A stretch of DNA of 64,000 nt from Candidatus Peribacteria bacterium (GCA_023038255.1 CP082927.1:510146-574145); one strand, 5' to 3'. Positions 14,885 to 24,173 are shown, counted from the stretch's first letter. A program made the numbers and translations. The notes: generated by a model not told the origin, from the letters alone.

Positions 14885-17350
14885 TTAAATGCCAATACGC
14901 CGCAGAATCTCACGACTCACGAAATCCCTCGAGCGACCATACTTCAAACGACTGAGCTGCTTGTATGCTTCGCCTGCCTGTTCATCTTTCAGGTACGTCT
15001 TATCCAGCCACGGACGCGGCACTTCGAGTGTGAATGGACGACTGGGCTGACCGTTGATACAGAGTTTCATGGAACCCTTGAACGCATCCATGTTCACAAG
15101 GTCCTGCTCAGAGAATGTCGGAGCCATTTCTTTGGCGGCAACCTCTGCATCCTGCGGACCGATTTTATACATCATCATGGTACCGACGTTACCGAAGATG
15201 GCACCTTTCAAGCTCACGGCGCCGCTCAATTTACTGTCCTTCTCCAACTGGTCGATATACTGGTGCGCGAGGATCAACCCGAGACGGTATTTACGGGCCT
15301 CAGACAGAATCGATTCAATCGACGGCGTCACGAAGTTCTGGAATTCATCGATGTACAGGAAGAAGTCTTTGCGCTTGTCTGCAGTCTCGCGCTGGCGGCG
15401 CATAGCGGCGACCTGGATTTTATTCACGACAATCATACCAAGCAGCGTCGAGTTGATGTCTCCGATGAGACCTTTCGAGAGGTTCATCAGAATAATCTTG
15501 CCGCTGTTCATACACTCACCGACATCGAACGAACTCTTTGTCTGTCCCACAATGTTACGCATCAGGGTATTGGTCACGAACTGTCCGAACTTCGCGGCGA
15601 AGTAGGGGATCATTTCCTGCTTTTCGCGCTGACCGGTTTTCGCCATCTGGTTTTCCCAGAAACTGCGCACGACCGGATTCTTCACTTTGCTCACTTTATA
15701 CTTGCCCCATTCATCATCGGTAAAGAGGCGCACAAGGTCGGTAATCGCACCTCCTTCTTCTTCATCTTCCATCAGGGTCAGACAACCGTTCCGGAAGTAG
15801 TCCTGAATACGCGGACCGAAGATTTCTTCACCGTACATTTTCACCATCATGTTCATCGCATCGAGCGCGATGAGGTCACGTTCTTCGGGAGTTTTTCCTT
15901 CAAGGAGATTGAGTCCCATCGGGCGTTCGGTGTCGGCAGGATTGAAGTAGATGACGTCATCCGCGCGTTCGCGGGGAATATACGGCAGAATATTTTCAAT
16001 CAGTGATCCGTGCGGGTCGACCACACAGATACCTTTGCCATTATGCAGATCCTGGCGTGCCATCAATTCAATGATCGATGACTTACCCGTGCCCGTCTGT
16101 CCGATGATGTAGAAGTGACGGAAGCGGTCTTCGTTATTCATGAAAATTTTCTTCTTCTCACCACGGTAGGTGTTGGTTCCCAGGTACAGACCGTCTTCGG
16201 GAATATTTTTCGGTGCAGGACCAACTTTAAAATTCTGCCACTTGATGGTTTCCACTTTGTTGTACTTCACGTTCGGCAGATGGAACATGCTCGCAAGTTC
16301 CGCAGAACCGAGCAGCATTTTCGGAGCCTGCAGCCATTCACCGATCGTGCGGCGCGGGGTGCGGCGGATGAAGCGCTGCACAACTTTGCGCTTACTTTCC
16401 ACCTTGAGTTCGTGGAAACTGTTTCCGCGGACATCATTGAACTGACTGAATCCGGCAGCGACGGTATCGAGAATAAGATGTGCGCGGTGCGCGGAGTTAC
16501 CGGATGTCACAATGCGTGCCACGCAGGTGAAGCCCGGATTGCCGGCTTTCTCATCGACAGCTTTGCTGTATTCCTCGACCATCTGCGACACGCGTTCATT
16601 TTTTGCATGACTCTCGCCCGGTTCAGATGCGCTGAAGATAGACAGTAAACCGGAAATCCAGGTGAGGGGATTGAGCATTGAGCCACTCTGTTCTTTCGGA
16701 TTCAGAAGCTCCATCGCTTCTTTCTGCAGTTTCTTCTGCCATCCGGATGTGGCCGGCTGCAGGACAAACTGCACAGCGGCACCTTCATCACTCTCCAGTT
16801 TGGAAAACGCGTTTGTGATTGCATTCAATGGATCGCTCTTGAGCTGCTGATAGGTTTTGAAAACGTGTGTATACGGATGATGCGCGACAACGGTGCGTGC
16901 GCTCACAATCGATTTCTCTGTAAAAATATTGTAGTCCTCGACTTCATCAATAATCGTGTCCGGGTAAAATGACGTGATCTGCTTTTCGACAAGAGGTGCG
17001 AGTCTGCGCGGACAGACGACAAAGAAGAGAATCTCTCCGGCAAGCGCGGCATATTCAAGCGACACGAACGGTTGTCCTTTCCAATAGCGGTTGATGTTCG
17101 AGTTGTAGATGGAATGCAGAGACTGGAACAGGTGATCCATGACGCCGATCACTTCTTTGTAGTCGCGGCCGAACTGGTCGGATTCAGAATCTTTTTCTTC
17201 CCGGCTTTCTTTTTTGGGAACAAGCAACTGCAGAAAAATAACGTCCTCTTCGCGCTTGCGCTCAGCCAGATAGCGCATCAGTGCGAGCCACAAAAAGGAC
17301 GCAGCACTGAGGCCAAGAAGCGTGCCAATGACGATCAGAATATTCTGCAT
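14885..17350 (-). CDS. Membrane-anchored TraG/VirD4-like type IV secretion ATPase 1
   Basis: From ATG at 17350 the protein has 821 residues. A transmembrane helix (about 4-26, LIVIGTLLGLSAASFLWLAL) precedes a long N-terminal region, then a HerA/FtsK/TraG-type ATPase with Walker A GQTGTGKSS near residue 417, a VDPHGSLIENILPYIP region and Walker B FFLYIDEFQNF near 655, followed by LAHQYIDQL. It resembles coupling ATPases of type IV secretion that move DNA or protein. A frame start at 17374 is rejected because TATACT (minus strand 17364-17369) lies inside it. A full-length paralogue lies at 52711-55344. No VirB4-like or relaxase gene is adjacent. The substrate is unknown. Confidence 0.88.
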   Translation of the reverse strand: MQNILIVIGTLLGLSAASFLWLALMRYLAERKREEDVIFLQLLVPKKESREEKDSESDQFGRDYKEVIGVMDHLFQSLHSIYNSNINRYWKGQPFVSLEYAALAGEILFFVVCPRRLAPLVEKQITSFYPDTIIDEVEDYNIFTEKSIVSARTVVAHHPYTHVFKTYQQLKSDPLNAITNAFSKLESDEGAAVQFVLQPATSGWQKKLQKEAMELLNPKEQSGSMLNPLTWISGLLSIFSASEPGESHAKNERVSQMVEEYSKAVDEKAGNPGFTCVARIVTSGNSAHRAHLILDTVAAGFSQFNDVRGNSFHELKVESKRKVVQRFIRRTPRRTIGEWLQAPKMLLGSAELASMFHLPNVKYNKVETIKWQNFKVGPAPKNIPEDGLYLGTNTYRGEKKKIFMNNEDRFRHFYIIGQTGTGKSSIIELMARQDLHNGKGICVVDPHGSLIENILPYIPRERADDVIYFNPADTERPMGLNLLEGKTPEERDLIALDAMNMMVKMYGEEIFGPRIQDYFRNGCLTLMEDEEEGGAITDLVRLFTDDEWGKYKVSKVKNPVVRSFWENQMAKTGQREKQEMIPYFAAKFGQFVTNTLMRNIVGQTKSSFDVGECMNSGKIILMNLSKGLIGDINSTLLGMIVVNKIQVAAMRRQRETADKRKDFFLYIDEFQNFVTPSIESILSEARKYRLGLILAHQYIDQLEKDSKLSGAVSLKGAIFGNVGTMMMYKIGPQDAEVAAKEMAPTFSEQDLVNMDAFKGSMKLCINGQPSRPFTLEVPRPWLDKTYLKDEQAGEAYKQLSRLKYGRSRDFVSREILRRIGI

Positions 17351-17426
17351 GAAGGTATCGTACCAGTATACCATGTTTTGGACGGCTATACACGGCGATT
17401 TTTTGCTGTTTTGCTATACTCCTTGC

Positions 17427-18602
17427 ATGCGATGGACCCCCTTTTCCCTTCGACGCCTGCAAAGCCGCGGTTTTGCGAGCATGCTTCGCGGGACTCTCCG
17501 CTATCTCTTCGGCAAGCGCGGACAGCGTCTGATTGCCGGTTTGCAGCTCTTTTACGAGCTCCGTATCCAGTTTTTGCTGCGCACAGGAGAGCCGATTGCG
17601 AGGCTGGCGAGAGGGAACGAAGTCCGTGTATGGGTCGATGGCGAAGAATCGTTTAGGCGTCTCGAAAGACTGCTCCGGCGTGCCAAATACAGCATTGTTA
17701 TCCAAATGTTCATCTGGAAGGACGATACGACGGGCCGGCATATGGCGAGCGTCCTCCTGGAAGCGGCGAAGCGCGGTGTGCAGATTGATATCACCAAAGA
17801 GGCCGTTGGCGACTTTTTTGAATTCGATGGTGATTTCCTGAGTACCAAAGATGCAAAGAGCGGCATCTGGAAGGAATTCTGGAGCCACCCGCGCATCCGC
17901 ATTACGTACTCAACAAACAACGATCATGCGAAAGTATATGTGATTGACGGTCAGATCCTGCTTCTGACCGGTATGAATATTGCAGATGAATACCGTCATC
18001 AGTGGCACGATTACATGGTCGAATTGCGCGGGACGGAATACGTCACGCAATTTCTGACACGCGGTTCGTATCCGACCCATGCAGGAAGTGTGGAACTCGT
18101 CATGAATACAGACGAGCGCAAAGACATCCGTGCCGCACTACACTCATTGCTCGATTCTGCAGTGGAATCCGTTGTCGTAGAACACTGTTACATATCTGAT
18201 CCGGATATCAACGATCACCTCATCAGGCTCAGCAAGCGGCATGTCCGTGTGACTATCATCGTGCCGTCCTACGTCGATCTGCATTATCATGCGAATATGA
18301 ATACGATCGGCAGACTGATTGCGGAAGGGGACAGTGCGCATCTGCGCGTGCTTCTGTATCCGCGCATTTTCCATGCAAAAATCATTCTGGTCGACCACAA
18401 GAAAGCCTTTGTAGGATCAGCAAATCTCATGCGCCGCTCGCTTGATGATATGGGCGAAGTGAATGTCCTCATTCAGGGCAAACAGCGTGCCATCTGGAAA
18501 CTCCGCGAAGCATTGCGTCAGGACGCTCTCAAAAGCCGCGCACTCAGTTCATCACCGTCGTTCCTCTGGATGTCGCGGTGGCTGGCGTGGCTGGGCTTAT
18601 AA
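17427..18602 (+). CDS. Phospholipase D family protein, cardiolipin synthase-like
   Basis: The 391-residue protein has two HKD motifs: HAKVYVID followed by GQILLLTGMN (about 168-186), and FHAKIILVD followed by KKAFVGSANL (about 310-330). These define the PLD superfamily; cardiolipin or other phosphatidyl-transfer activity is most likely, but nuclease members exist. No clear transmembrane helices precede the first domain; the N-terminus is basic (RRLQSRGFASMLRGTLRYLFGKRG) and could bind membranes. ATG 17427 is 6 nt after TATACT (17415-17420) with an extended TGC, a leaderless arrangement. The gene ends 3 nt before the converging gene at 18606, leaving no room for a terminator. Confidence 0.88.
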   Translation: MRWTPFSLRRLQSRGFASMLRGTLRYLFGKRGQRLIAGLQLFYELRIQFLLRTGEPIARLARGNEVRVWVDGEESFRRLERLLRRAKYSIVIQMFIWKDDTTGRHMASVLLEAAKRGVQIDITKEAVGDFFEFDGDFLSTKDAKSGIWKEFWSHPRIRITYSTNNDHAKVYVIDGQILLLTGMNIADEYRHQWHDYMVELRGTEYVTQFLTRGSYPTHAGSVELVMNTDERKDIRAALHSLLDSAVESVVVEHCYISDPDINDHLIRLSKRHVRVTIIVPSYVDLHYHANMNTIGRLIAEGDSAHLRVLLYPRIFHAKIILVDHKKAFVGSANLMRRSLDDMGEVNVLIQGKQRAIWKLREALRQDALKSRALSSSPSFLWMSRWLAWLGL

Positions 18603-18605
18603 GAG

Positions 18606-19460
18606 TTACTTGCTCAGCATTTCTGCGAGTGCGTCTCTCTGCACGATGCACATGCTTTGTGCTTCCTCATCCAATTCCAGGTAAGCGGGGCTTTTCATGT
18701 ATTGCACATACGCTCCGTAAATATTCCGTAACTCATTTTTGTCTCCATCGTAGTTTTTAGCTGCGCGCAGCAATGCTTGGAGCGTCTTATCCACGCGGAT
18801 GCCGATAATCTCATTGCCGTGATTCTGAAATTTGCAGATAAATTCTTTGCCGAGCATCCCGGCAAGCGGTGAGGTGTTTTTCAGTGTGTAATCAGGCAAA
18901 TCTCCGGAGGACGCACTCCATCCCACTTTCTGCGTATCCCGATTCACAATACTGCTGATTTCCACTCGCTCTGTGCCCCGCAGAAGAGAGCGCATAATAG
19001 TGGCGCCTAGTTTATTTTCTTTAAGACCGCCCATAAACACACTCATCAAATCCATCAGCTTTTCGTCGATCATAAAATTACATTCAATCTCTACATCCGT
19101 ATCTGCAGGTGATGTAATGCGTATGTACACGAGAGCGTTATTCCGCTTTGGAAATGAAAACGAAACGTTAAACGGAATATCACCCAACGTGAATATATCT
19201 TCCACTTTTGGTTCCCCCTGCTGTAATCGCTCCAGCGCTGCAGCAACATCGAGCACTTCGTCCAACTTTCCCTTTTCAAAAGACGTCACCAAAGAAAGCA
19301 TGGTTGGTCGTTCAATAGCAGGCTCAGATGTATTCTGTAACACATCAGCGACACGTGTTCGTGTTTCTTTTTCTCTTCGTCCAATACCTCTCTGCACCAA
19401 AGAGGAGAACCTATCCCAGAGCTGTACCACCAGTGATTCTTTTGGTTTGCCTGTTTCCAT
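18606..19460 (-). CDS. Hypothetical cytoplasmic protein (284 aa)
   Basis: ATG 19460 is chosen because TATAAT (minus strand, 19469-19474) lies 8 nt upstream; a TTG one codon earlier is less likely. There is no signal peptide or membrane helix. The middle (about residues 90-150) is strand-rich (IPFNVSFSFPKRNNALVYIR, VEIECNFMIDEKLMDLMSVF), and the C-terminal part carries FICKFQNHGNEIIGIRVDKT and a helical end. I recognise no domain. Regular codon use and promoter support a real gene. Confidence 0.7.
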   Translation of the reverse strand: METGKPKESLVVQLWDRFSSLVQRGIGRREKETRTRVADVLQNTSEPAIERPTMLSLVTSFEKGKLDEVLDVAAALERLQQGEPKVEDIFTLGDIPFNVSFSFPKRNNALVYIRITSPADTDVEIECNFMIDEKLMDLMSVFMGGLKENKLGATIMRSLLRGTERVEISSIVNRDTQKVGWSASSGDLPDYTLKNTSPLAGMLGKEFICKFQNHGNEIIGIRVDKTLQALLRAAKNYDGDKNELRNIYGAYVQYMKSPAYLELDEEAQSMCIVQRDALAEMLSK

Positions 19461-19510
19461 CAATGGTTATTATACCACAAAACAAACATTCAAAAAAGAG
19501 TTCCAGAACC

Positions 19511-19566
19511 CCATAACCCATAACCAATCACCAATCACCCATAACCCATAACCAATCACCCGTTAC
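19511..19566. repeat. Eight consecutive heptanucleotide units
   Basis: Units read CCATAAC, CCATAAC, CAATCAC, CAATCAC, CCATAAC, CCATAAC, CAATCAC, CCGTTAC: an A-A-B-B-A-A-B pattern with the last unit degenerate. The stop codon of the receiver-domain gene (tta, 19563-19565) falls in the last unit. This is the clearest member of the heptamer family in the window. Confidence 0.9.
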
Positions 19567-19949
19567 GGATGCATCCGCTTCCACTGCTCATACACGCGCT
19601 CCACCATTTCGAGAAGCGACTTGATGGTCATATCTTTCTTGATGAAATAGTCATCTGCACCAAGTTCCTTGCCGCGTGCGCGGGAGTTTTCATCTGCAAA
19701 GTTTGTCAGCATGATGACCGGGAACGGGCGGGACTGGGCTGGATACTGTTCCAGAACCTGGAAACCATCCATCTTCGGCATATGAATATCAAGCACAAGA
19801 ACCTGCGGTGCCTGCTTGGCGATTTCTGCAACAGCCTGTTCACCATCTTCCACGGCGCGGATCATGTACCCGGCGACGGAAAACTTTTTGATGTACAGGT
19901 TCCGAAGAACCGGATCATCTTCTGCAATCAGGATATCTGCTTTGGACAT
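19563..19949 (-). CDS. Single-domain response regulator (CheY-like receiver)
   Basis: From ATG at 19949 the protein has 128 residues, just one receiver domain: the acidic pair in ILIAEDDPVLRN, the phospho-acceptor Asp in VLVLDIHMPKMDG (about residue 53), the Thr in IMLTNFAD and the conserved Lys in DDYFIKKD. There is no output domain, so it works by protein contacts. TATACT (minus strand, 19957-19962) lies 7 nt before the ATG, so a longer frame to 20075 is rejected. No histidine kinase is in the window. The 3' end runs into heptamer repeats. Confidence 0.92.
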   Translation of the reverse strand: MSKADILIAEDDPVLRNLYIKKFSVAGYMIRAVEDGEQAVAEIAKQAPQVLVLDIHMPKMDGFQVLEQYPAQSRPFPVIMLTNFADENSRARGKELGADDYFIKKDMTIKSLLEMVERVYEQWKRMHP

Positions 19950-20151
19950 AACTCTTAGTATAGAGGAAAAATGCTCCTTTGACCAGAGGCCTCTTCCACG
20001 CTGATGTGGAAAATGCCGGAAATGCACGTCCCGAAAAGGAGAAAACGGTTTTTGTATTTTGGCGCAAATCGCCATAGCAACATGTTATATATCTTTGACA
20101 ATATAAATGCTGGGCAAAAAATCAGAATTCTGCTATACTGGGGAGAAATAT

Positions 20152-21825
20152 ATGCACAAACACAAGACACTCTTCGTTGTTCTCGGCGCACTGTCTCTCG
20201 TGACGCTCGGTCTGCTTCAGACACAGGAGCGTATGCAGGCAAGTGTCATTACAGACTGTCTGGATAAGCCGTACGGCACAGCAGGATGTCCGGTAAAGGC
20301 AGCAAGCAGCAGTTCGGCAAACCCGCTCTGTGGAAACGGTGCAGTAGACAGTGGTGAGGAATGTGATTACGGAAAATTGCGGAACGGTCTGAGTAATTGT
20401 ACGACGAGTTGTGTACTTCTTTATTGTGGTGATGAAGTAATTTCTCCGCAGCTCGGGGAAGAGTGTGAGCCGGATACGGAGGAAGTCTACGTTCTGGATC
20501 CTGCAACCGGACAGCTGACGACCGAAGTACGGTATCTGCAGCATTCCTGTGGCACCGTTTGTACAGTGCCGACGTGTGACATGAATAATTCGTGTGTCGG
20601 TGGCTGTAAGAGAAAGTTCCTTGCTGCCTGTCCTGCAGACCAGACGGTAACACTTGCAGCTACATCGTCATCGTCTTCACAGGCAACATCTGCCTCATCA
20701 GCTGCTGCGACAGTTGTGAGTCCGTCGTCTTCATCGTCCCAGGCAGTTGCCGCTCCGGTCAGCTCCCTGATCCCACGCTGTGGTAACACTGTTGTGGAAC
20801 CGGGTGAACAGTGTGATGACGGCATCCAGAATGCAAACCTGCCGGGTGCACGCTGCCGCGTCGACTGTACACTGCCAAAATGTGGTGACTCTATTACAGA
20901 CACCGCACGCGGTGAACAGTGTGACGACGGTCCGAATAACTCGAATCTCCCGAACGCACACTGCCGCATGGATTGTTCCATTCCGAAGTGCGGAGACGGA
21001 TATATTGATACCTCCCGCGGTGAACAGTGTGACGACGGTCCGAATAATGCCAATGTGCCGAACGCACACTGCCGTCTGGATTGTGTCATGCAGCGCTGCG
21101 GTGACGGTGTGGCAGACCAGGGCGAAGAATGTGATGCAGGAAGCGCGAACTCCGACCTTCCGAACGCCCGTTGTTCCAAGAGTTGTACACTGCCAAAGTG
21201 TGGTGATGGCGTCGTGCAACCGGGAGAGCAGTGTGATGCAGGGACGAATAACTCCAATGAACCGAACGCCTTCTGCCGTATGAACTGTTCCCTGCCGAAG
21301 TGCGGCGACAGTATTGTCGATCCGTCCCGCGGTGAAGTCTGTGACGCAGGTCCGAATAACTCGGATCTTGCGGGTGCTACCTGCCGTATGAACTGTTCTA
21401 TGCCGAAATGCGGTGATGGCGTCGTACAGGCCAATGAGGACTGTGATGACGGAACCAAAAATTCAGACACACGCCCGAATGCCTGCCGCACGGATTGCCG
21501 CGCTCCGCGCTGTGGCGACAAGATAGTCGATGCAGACGAACAGTGCGACAACGGCGACAAAAACGGAACCGATGGCGATTCCTGCTCCATGCAGTGTGAA
21601 ACATTGAAGTCGGCAGCATCCCTTTCGTCTATAACATCCGGTGGATTCTCCCCAATGGCTCCGTACGCAATTGCGCTTGCAGGTCTTGGTACAGCCGGAG
21701 TCCTTGCGTACCTCTTCCGCCGCAGAGTGCACACACTTGTGAGTTCTCTGGCAGGAGAGAAAGTCGCAGAATCGATCGACGATATTCCTTTGGATCAGAT
21801 CGAGATGCCGTGGCATAAGTGGTGA
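20152..21825 (+). CDS. Surface protein with about ten cysteine-rich repeats (DUF4215-like) and C-terminal anchor
   Basis: The 557-residue protein has a signal peptide (MHKHKTLFVVLGALSLVTLG), two N-terminal degenerate cysteine repeats, a Ser/Ala linker (about 170-205) and then eight tandem repeats of roughly 35 residues built on CGD-x-GEQCDDG-x-N-x-CR-x-DC-x-PK. The repeats match the Myxococcus-type cysteine-rich repeat (DUF4215) of secreted proteins; each should form internal disulfides. A C-terminal helix (MAPYAIALAGLGTAGVLAYL) and basic RRR stop-transfer anchor it, leaving a ~35-residue cytoplasmic tail. ATG 20152 follows extended -10 TGCTATACT by 12 nt; the longer frame from 20107 includes that box. 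Likely role: adhesion or surface binding; the ligand is unknown. Confidence 0.87.
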   Translation: MHKHKTLFVVLGALSLVTLGLLQTQERMQASVITDCLDKPYGTAGCPVKAASSSSANPLCGNGAVDSGEECDYGKLRNGLSNCTTSCVLLYCGDEVISPQLGEECEPDTEEVYVLDPATGQLTTEVRYLQHSCGTVCTVPTCDMNNSCVGGCKRKFLAACPADQTVTLAATSSSSSQATSASSAAATVVSPSSSSSQAVAAPVSSLIPRCGNTVVEPGEQCDDGIQNANLPGARCRVDCTLPKCGDSITDTARGEQCDDGPNNSNLPNAHCRMDCSIPKCGDGYIDTSRGEQCDDGPNNANVPNAHCRLDCVMQRCGDGVADQGEECDAGSANSDLPNARCSKSCTLPKCGDGVVQPGEQCDAGTNNSNEPNAFCRMNCSLPKCGDSIVDPSRGEVCDAGPNNSDLAGATCRMNCSMPKCGDGVVQANEDCDDGTKNSDTRPNACRTDCRAPRCGDKIVDADEQCDNGDKNGTDGDSCSMQCETLKSAASLSSITSGGFSPMAPYAIALAGLGTAGVLAYLFRRRVHTLVSSLAGEKVAESIDDIPLDQIEMPWHKW

Positions 21826-21830
21826 TGATG

Positions 21831-21916
21831 AAAGATGACGAGGATTAGAAGGAATACGAAGAAGACGAGGAAGTTTTGATTGTTCCTCGTACTCATCGTC
21901 TTCTTCGTCATCTTTG
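21831..21916. repeat. GA-rich inverted repeat / hairpin between convergent genes
   Basis: The left arm begins AAAGATGACGA and ends ACGAGGAA (to 21872); after a GTTTTGATTG loop the right arm begins TTCCTCGT and ends TCGTCATCTTT. It shares GACGAAGAAGACGA-type sequence with the inverted repeats near 11.5 and 11.95 kb. It probably terminates both the surface protein gene and tsf. Confidence 0.7.
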
Positions 21917-21927
21917 CACTCTTTTTA

Positions 21928-22704
21928 TTACGCGACCGATGCGCGGATATACGCCGTGATCTTCGCATCACCGAGGTGCTGTTCGACGGTCTTGCTCGGA
22001 TCCTTCACGAAGTTCTGCTTGGTGATGGAGCTTTCCTCACGGAATTTCTTTTCCTTTCCTTCCATGATCTTGTCCCACATTGCTTCCGGCTTGTTGTCTT
22101 TCTTCATCTGTTCGCGCCAGATTTCGCGCTCCTTTTCGATGGCATCCATGCCGACCTGTTCCGGGTGAATGTAGGCGGGGCTCAATGCTGCTGCGTGCAT
22201 CGCGATGTCGCGGGCCATATCGCGTGTACCACCGTCCAGACCGATGATCACACCGATCTTTGCGTTGGAGTGTAGGTAGGCACCGACCACAGGGGCTTCG
22301 ATGGAGTGCATGTCATCAACCGTGATGTTTTCACCGAGCTTCTGCACAAGTTCCGGAAGCTTCTGTTCGGCGACTGTCTTTGCGGCGTCCATGCCCTCTG
22401 CAAAGAGAGTGGCGAGAATAGCCTGTCCGGCCTCGGTGAATCCGCTGTCGCGGGCAACGAAGTCGGTTTCGCAGCGGAGGATGATGAGAGCTGCTTTCGA
22501 TCCTTCTTCTTTCATAAAGACGAGACCTTCGCCCTGTTCGCGTGCTGCTTTCTTTGCAGCCTGCGCAATACCGCGCTTGCGGAGCAGTTCGATGGCCTTT
22601 TCCTCGTCACCCATTGCCTCTTCGAGCGCTTCCTTCACTGCGGAGATGGAAACACCTGTGCGGGCACGGAGGGACTGGATGGCGGCGGCTGAAATGTTAG
22701 ACAT
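21928..22704 (-). CDS. tsf: Translation elongation factor Ts
   Basis: EF-Ts exchanges GDP for GTP on EF-Tu. The 258-residue protein has the N-terminal UBA-like domain (SLRARTGVSISAVKEALEEA), the signature LRKRGIAQAAKKA, and the conserved core IILRCETDFVARD (about residues 73-85), followed by IGVIIGLDGGTRDMARDIAMH in the second subdomain. The C-terminal region is complete (SITKQNFVKDPSKTVEQHLG). It lies downstream of rpsB with a 75-nt gap that contains its own possible -10 (TTTATACT just after the rpsB stop), so both shared and separate transcription are possible. No Shine-Dalgarno is visible. Confidence 0.97.
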   Translation of the reverse strand: MSNISAAAIQSLRARTGVSISAVKEALEEAMGDEEKAIELLRKRGIAQAAKKAAREQGEGLVFMKEEGSKAALIILRCETDFVARDSGFTEAGQAILATLFAEGMDAAKTVAEQKLPELVQKLGENITVDDMHSIEAPVVGAYLHSNAKIGVIIGLDGGTRDMARDIAMHAAALSPAYIHPEQVGMDAIEKEREIWREQMKKDNKPEAMWDKIMEGKEKKFREESSITKQNFVKDPSKTVEQHLGDAKITAYIRASVA

Positions 22705-22779
22705 AGTATTTGGTGGTAATGGTGGGAAATGATGAGACCGGAGATCAGAGATCCCTGGTCGGGTACTAGTATAAACGGA

Positions 22780-23529
22780 CTAGTACGAACTTGCGATCAC
22801 CTGGCCGGATGATTCAACCACAGGGGCTGCTTTCGGCTCAACTTTTGCTGCCGGCTTTGCACCGGAGAGTTCAACGAGAACGGTGTGCAGGATAATGTCG
22901 ATGGACTTCACTGCATCATCGTTTGCAGGAACGCAGGATGTGTATTCCTCAGGATCGGCGTTGGAATCACAGATACCGAAGACAGGGATACCGAGCTTGC
23001 GTGCTTCTGCAACTGCAACGTGGTCACGGACGCCGTCGACCACAAAGAGTGCGTCAGGCAGACCGGCCATGTGCGCCACACCGGAGAGGGCGGCATCGAG
23101 CTTGGTGAGTTCCTTGCGGAGTGCTGTCTGCTCTTTCTTCGTGTACTTCTCAACCGTACCGGTCTGGAAGGATGTGCGGAGATCAAGATAGTACTGGAGA
23201 CGCTTTTTAATCGTAGGCCAGTTTGTCAGGAGTCCCGGAATCCATTTCTTGGTGACAACCGGCTGGTTCAGCTCCTGTCCCATCTGTTCAATCTGGGGGA
23301 TAGCCTGCTGCTTGGTGGAGACAAAGAGGATAACTTTGCCCTCAGCCTGAAGCTTCTTGAGGTGCTCACATGTTCTCTCAAGGCCTTCGCGGGTCTTGGT
23401 GAGATCAAAAATGTGGATGCCCTTGCGGGAACCGAAGAGATATTCAGCAATTCTCGGATTCCACTTCTGCTTCGGGTGACCGAAGTGGCACGCTGCGTCG
23501 AGCAGTTCTTTCTCGGATGGGATAGGCAT
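22780..23529 (-). CDS. rpsB: 30S ribosomal protein S2
   Basis: S2 binds the head-body junction of the small subunit. The 249 residues carry FGHPKQKWNPRIAEYLFGSR (about 16-35), IHIFDLTKTREGLERTCEHL, VTKKWIPGLLTNWPTIKKRL and PDALFVVDGVRDHVAVAEARKLGIPVFGICDSN, all S2 signatures. The C-terminal ~25 residues are Ala/Pro/Val-rich and probably flexible. It starts the rpsB-tsf unit. About 240 nt of structured leader lie upstream. Confidence 0.97.
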   Translation of the reverse strand: MPIPSEKELLDAACHFGHPKQKWNPRIAEYLFGSRKGIHIFDLTKTREGLERTCEHLKKLQAEGKVILFVSTKQQAIPQIEQMGQELNQPVVTKKWIPGLLTNWPTIKKRLQYYLDLRTSFQTGTVEKYTKKEQTALRKELTKLDAALSGVAHMAGLPDALFVVDGVRDHVAVAEARKLGIPVFGICDSNADPEEYTSCVPANDDAVKSIDIILHTVLVELSGAKPAAKVEPKAAPVVESSGQVIASSY

Positions 23530-23785
23530 ACGAACGGGTAGAAAAGAATAGGGGATAAGAATGCAGGACGGGTTATGGGTTACCAGTTATCGGTTATGGG
23601 GTTGTGGAATCTTTTTATATTCCTCATGGGCCCTCTAACTGAAGATTGGCACTCAAACAATGATAACGTCCTTGGGTCTAACCGGTAGCGTCATTTCGTC
23701 GGGTTGCGGAGGATTCCTCTTGCGAGGCCAGGACCGCTGCGATCGGCTACAGGTGAAGTAGAGACTTTATACAGAGTACAAAGTG
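23530..23785 (-). promoter_or_regulatory. Long structured leader of rpsB
   Basis: Read on the minus strand, a possible promoter with a TATAAA box lies near 23770, followed by about 240 nt before the rpsB ATG. The proximal part (about 23690-23760) is GC-rich with several short stems such as CCTCGCAAGAGG and GGAATCC nearby. The distal part (23571-23605) is heptamer repeat (GGTTATG-type units). Leaders of rpsB commonly bind S2 for autoregulation; that role here is inferred. No open frame on either strand is convincing. Confidence 0.45.
23571..23605. repeat. Heptanucleotide tandem repeat upstream of rpsB
   Basis: Units read GGTTATG, GGTTACC, AGTTATC, GGTTATG, GGGTTGT, the same family as near 4.3 and 19.5 kb. 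Confidence 0.75.
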
Positions 23786-23871
23786 TCTTTGCAAGTTTTA
23801 TGAACTCAAAATGCTTTATATTGGCAATATAGTAGCATTTGGTATACTATTTGTTACTTTCTCATCCTCTT

Positions 23872-24162
23872 ATGATCGCTGTGTCACAGCCGGATGAATC
23901 ACAGGGAATCGATCCAAAATGGCAAAAACAAACCGTACAAAGTGTCCAGGATGCGTTGTTAATTCTGAATTTTGCAACGATTCCGGATCAGGCAGCAAAA
24001 GTACATCAGAGATACGTCGCGCTCTTTGCAACAACGAAACGTGCCAAAATGCTGAGTGGGAGACTGGATCAGGAAAAATTGCTTGTTCGTCAAAACCTCG
24101 TTGCAGCCCGTGATATGTTACAGAATCTTTTCCGCAAGGAGCGACAGAAAAAGAAGCGGTAA
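23872..24162 (+). CDS. Hypothetical helical protein (96 aa)
   Basis: ATG 23872 is used because a promoter (TTGGCA 23821-23826, 16-nt spacer, TATACT 23843-23848) lies upstream, leaving a leader of about 17 nt; the frame from 23839 begins inside the promoter. The protein is soluble and mostly helical, with a basic C-terminus (LFRKERQKKKR). No family is recognised. It ends 11 nt before the converging methyltransferase gene. Confidence 0.6.
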   Translation: MIAVSQPDESQGIDPKWQKQTVQSVQDALLILNFATIPDQAAKVHQRYVALFATTKRAKMLSGRLDQEKLLVRQNLVAARDMLQNLFRKERQKKKR

Positions 24163-24173
24163 TAATCAGAGTA

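Noticed and set aside
17351-17374. Upstream start (MVYWYDTF) for TraG-like ATPase 1
   Set aside because: A TATACT box lies inside it; the start at 17350 gives the normal membrane anchor.
20767-21600. CRISPR-like array from regular DNA repeats
   Set aside because: The repeats are coding, about 105 nt, in frame and give cysteine-rich protein units.
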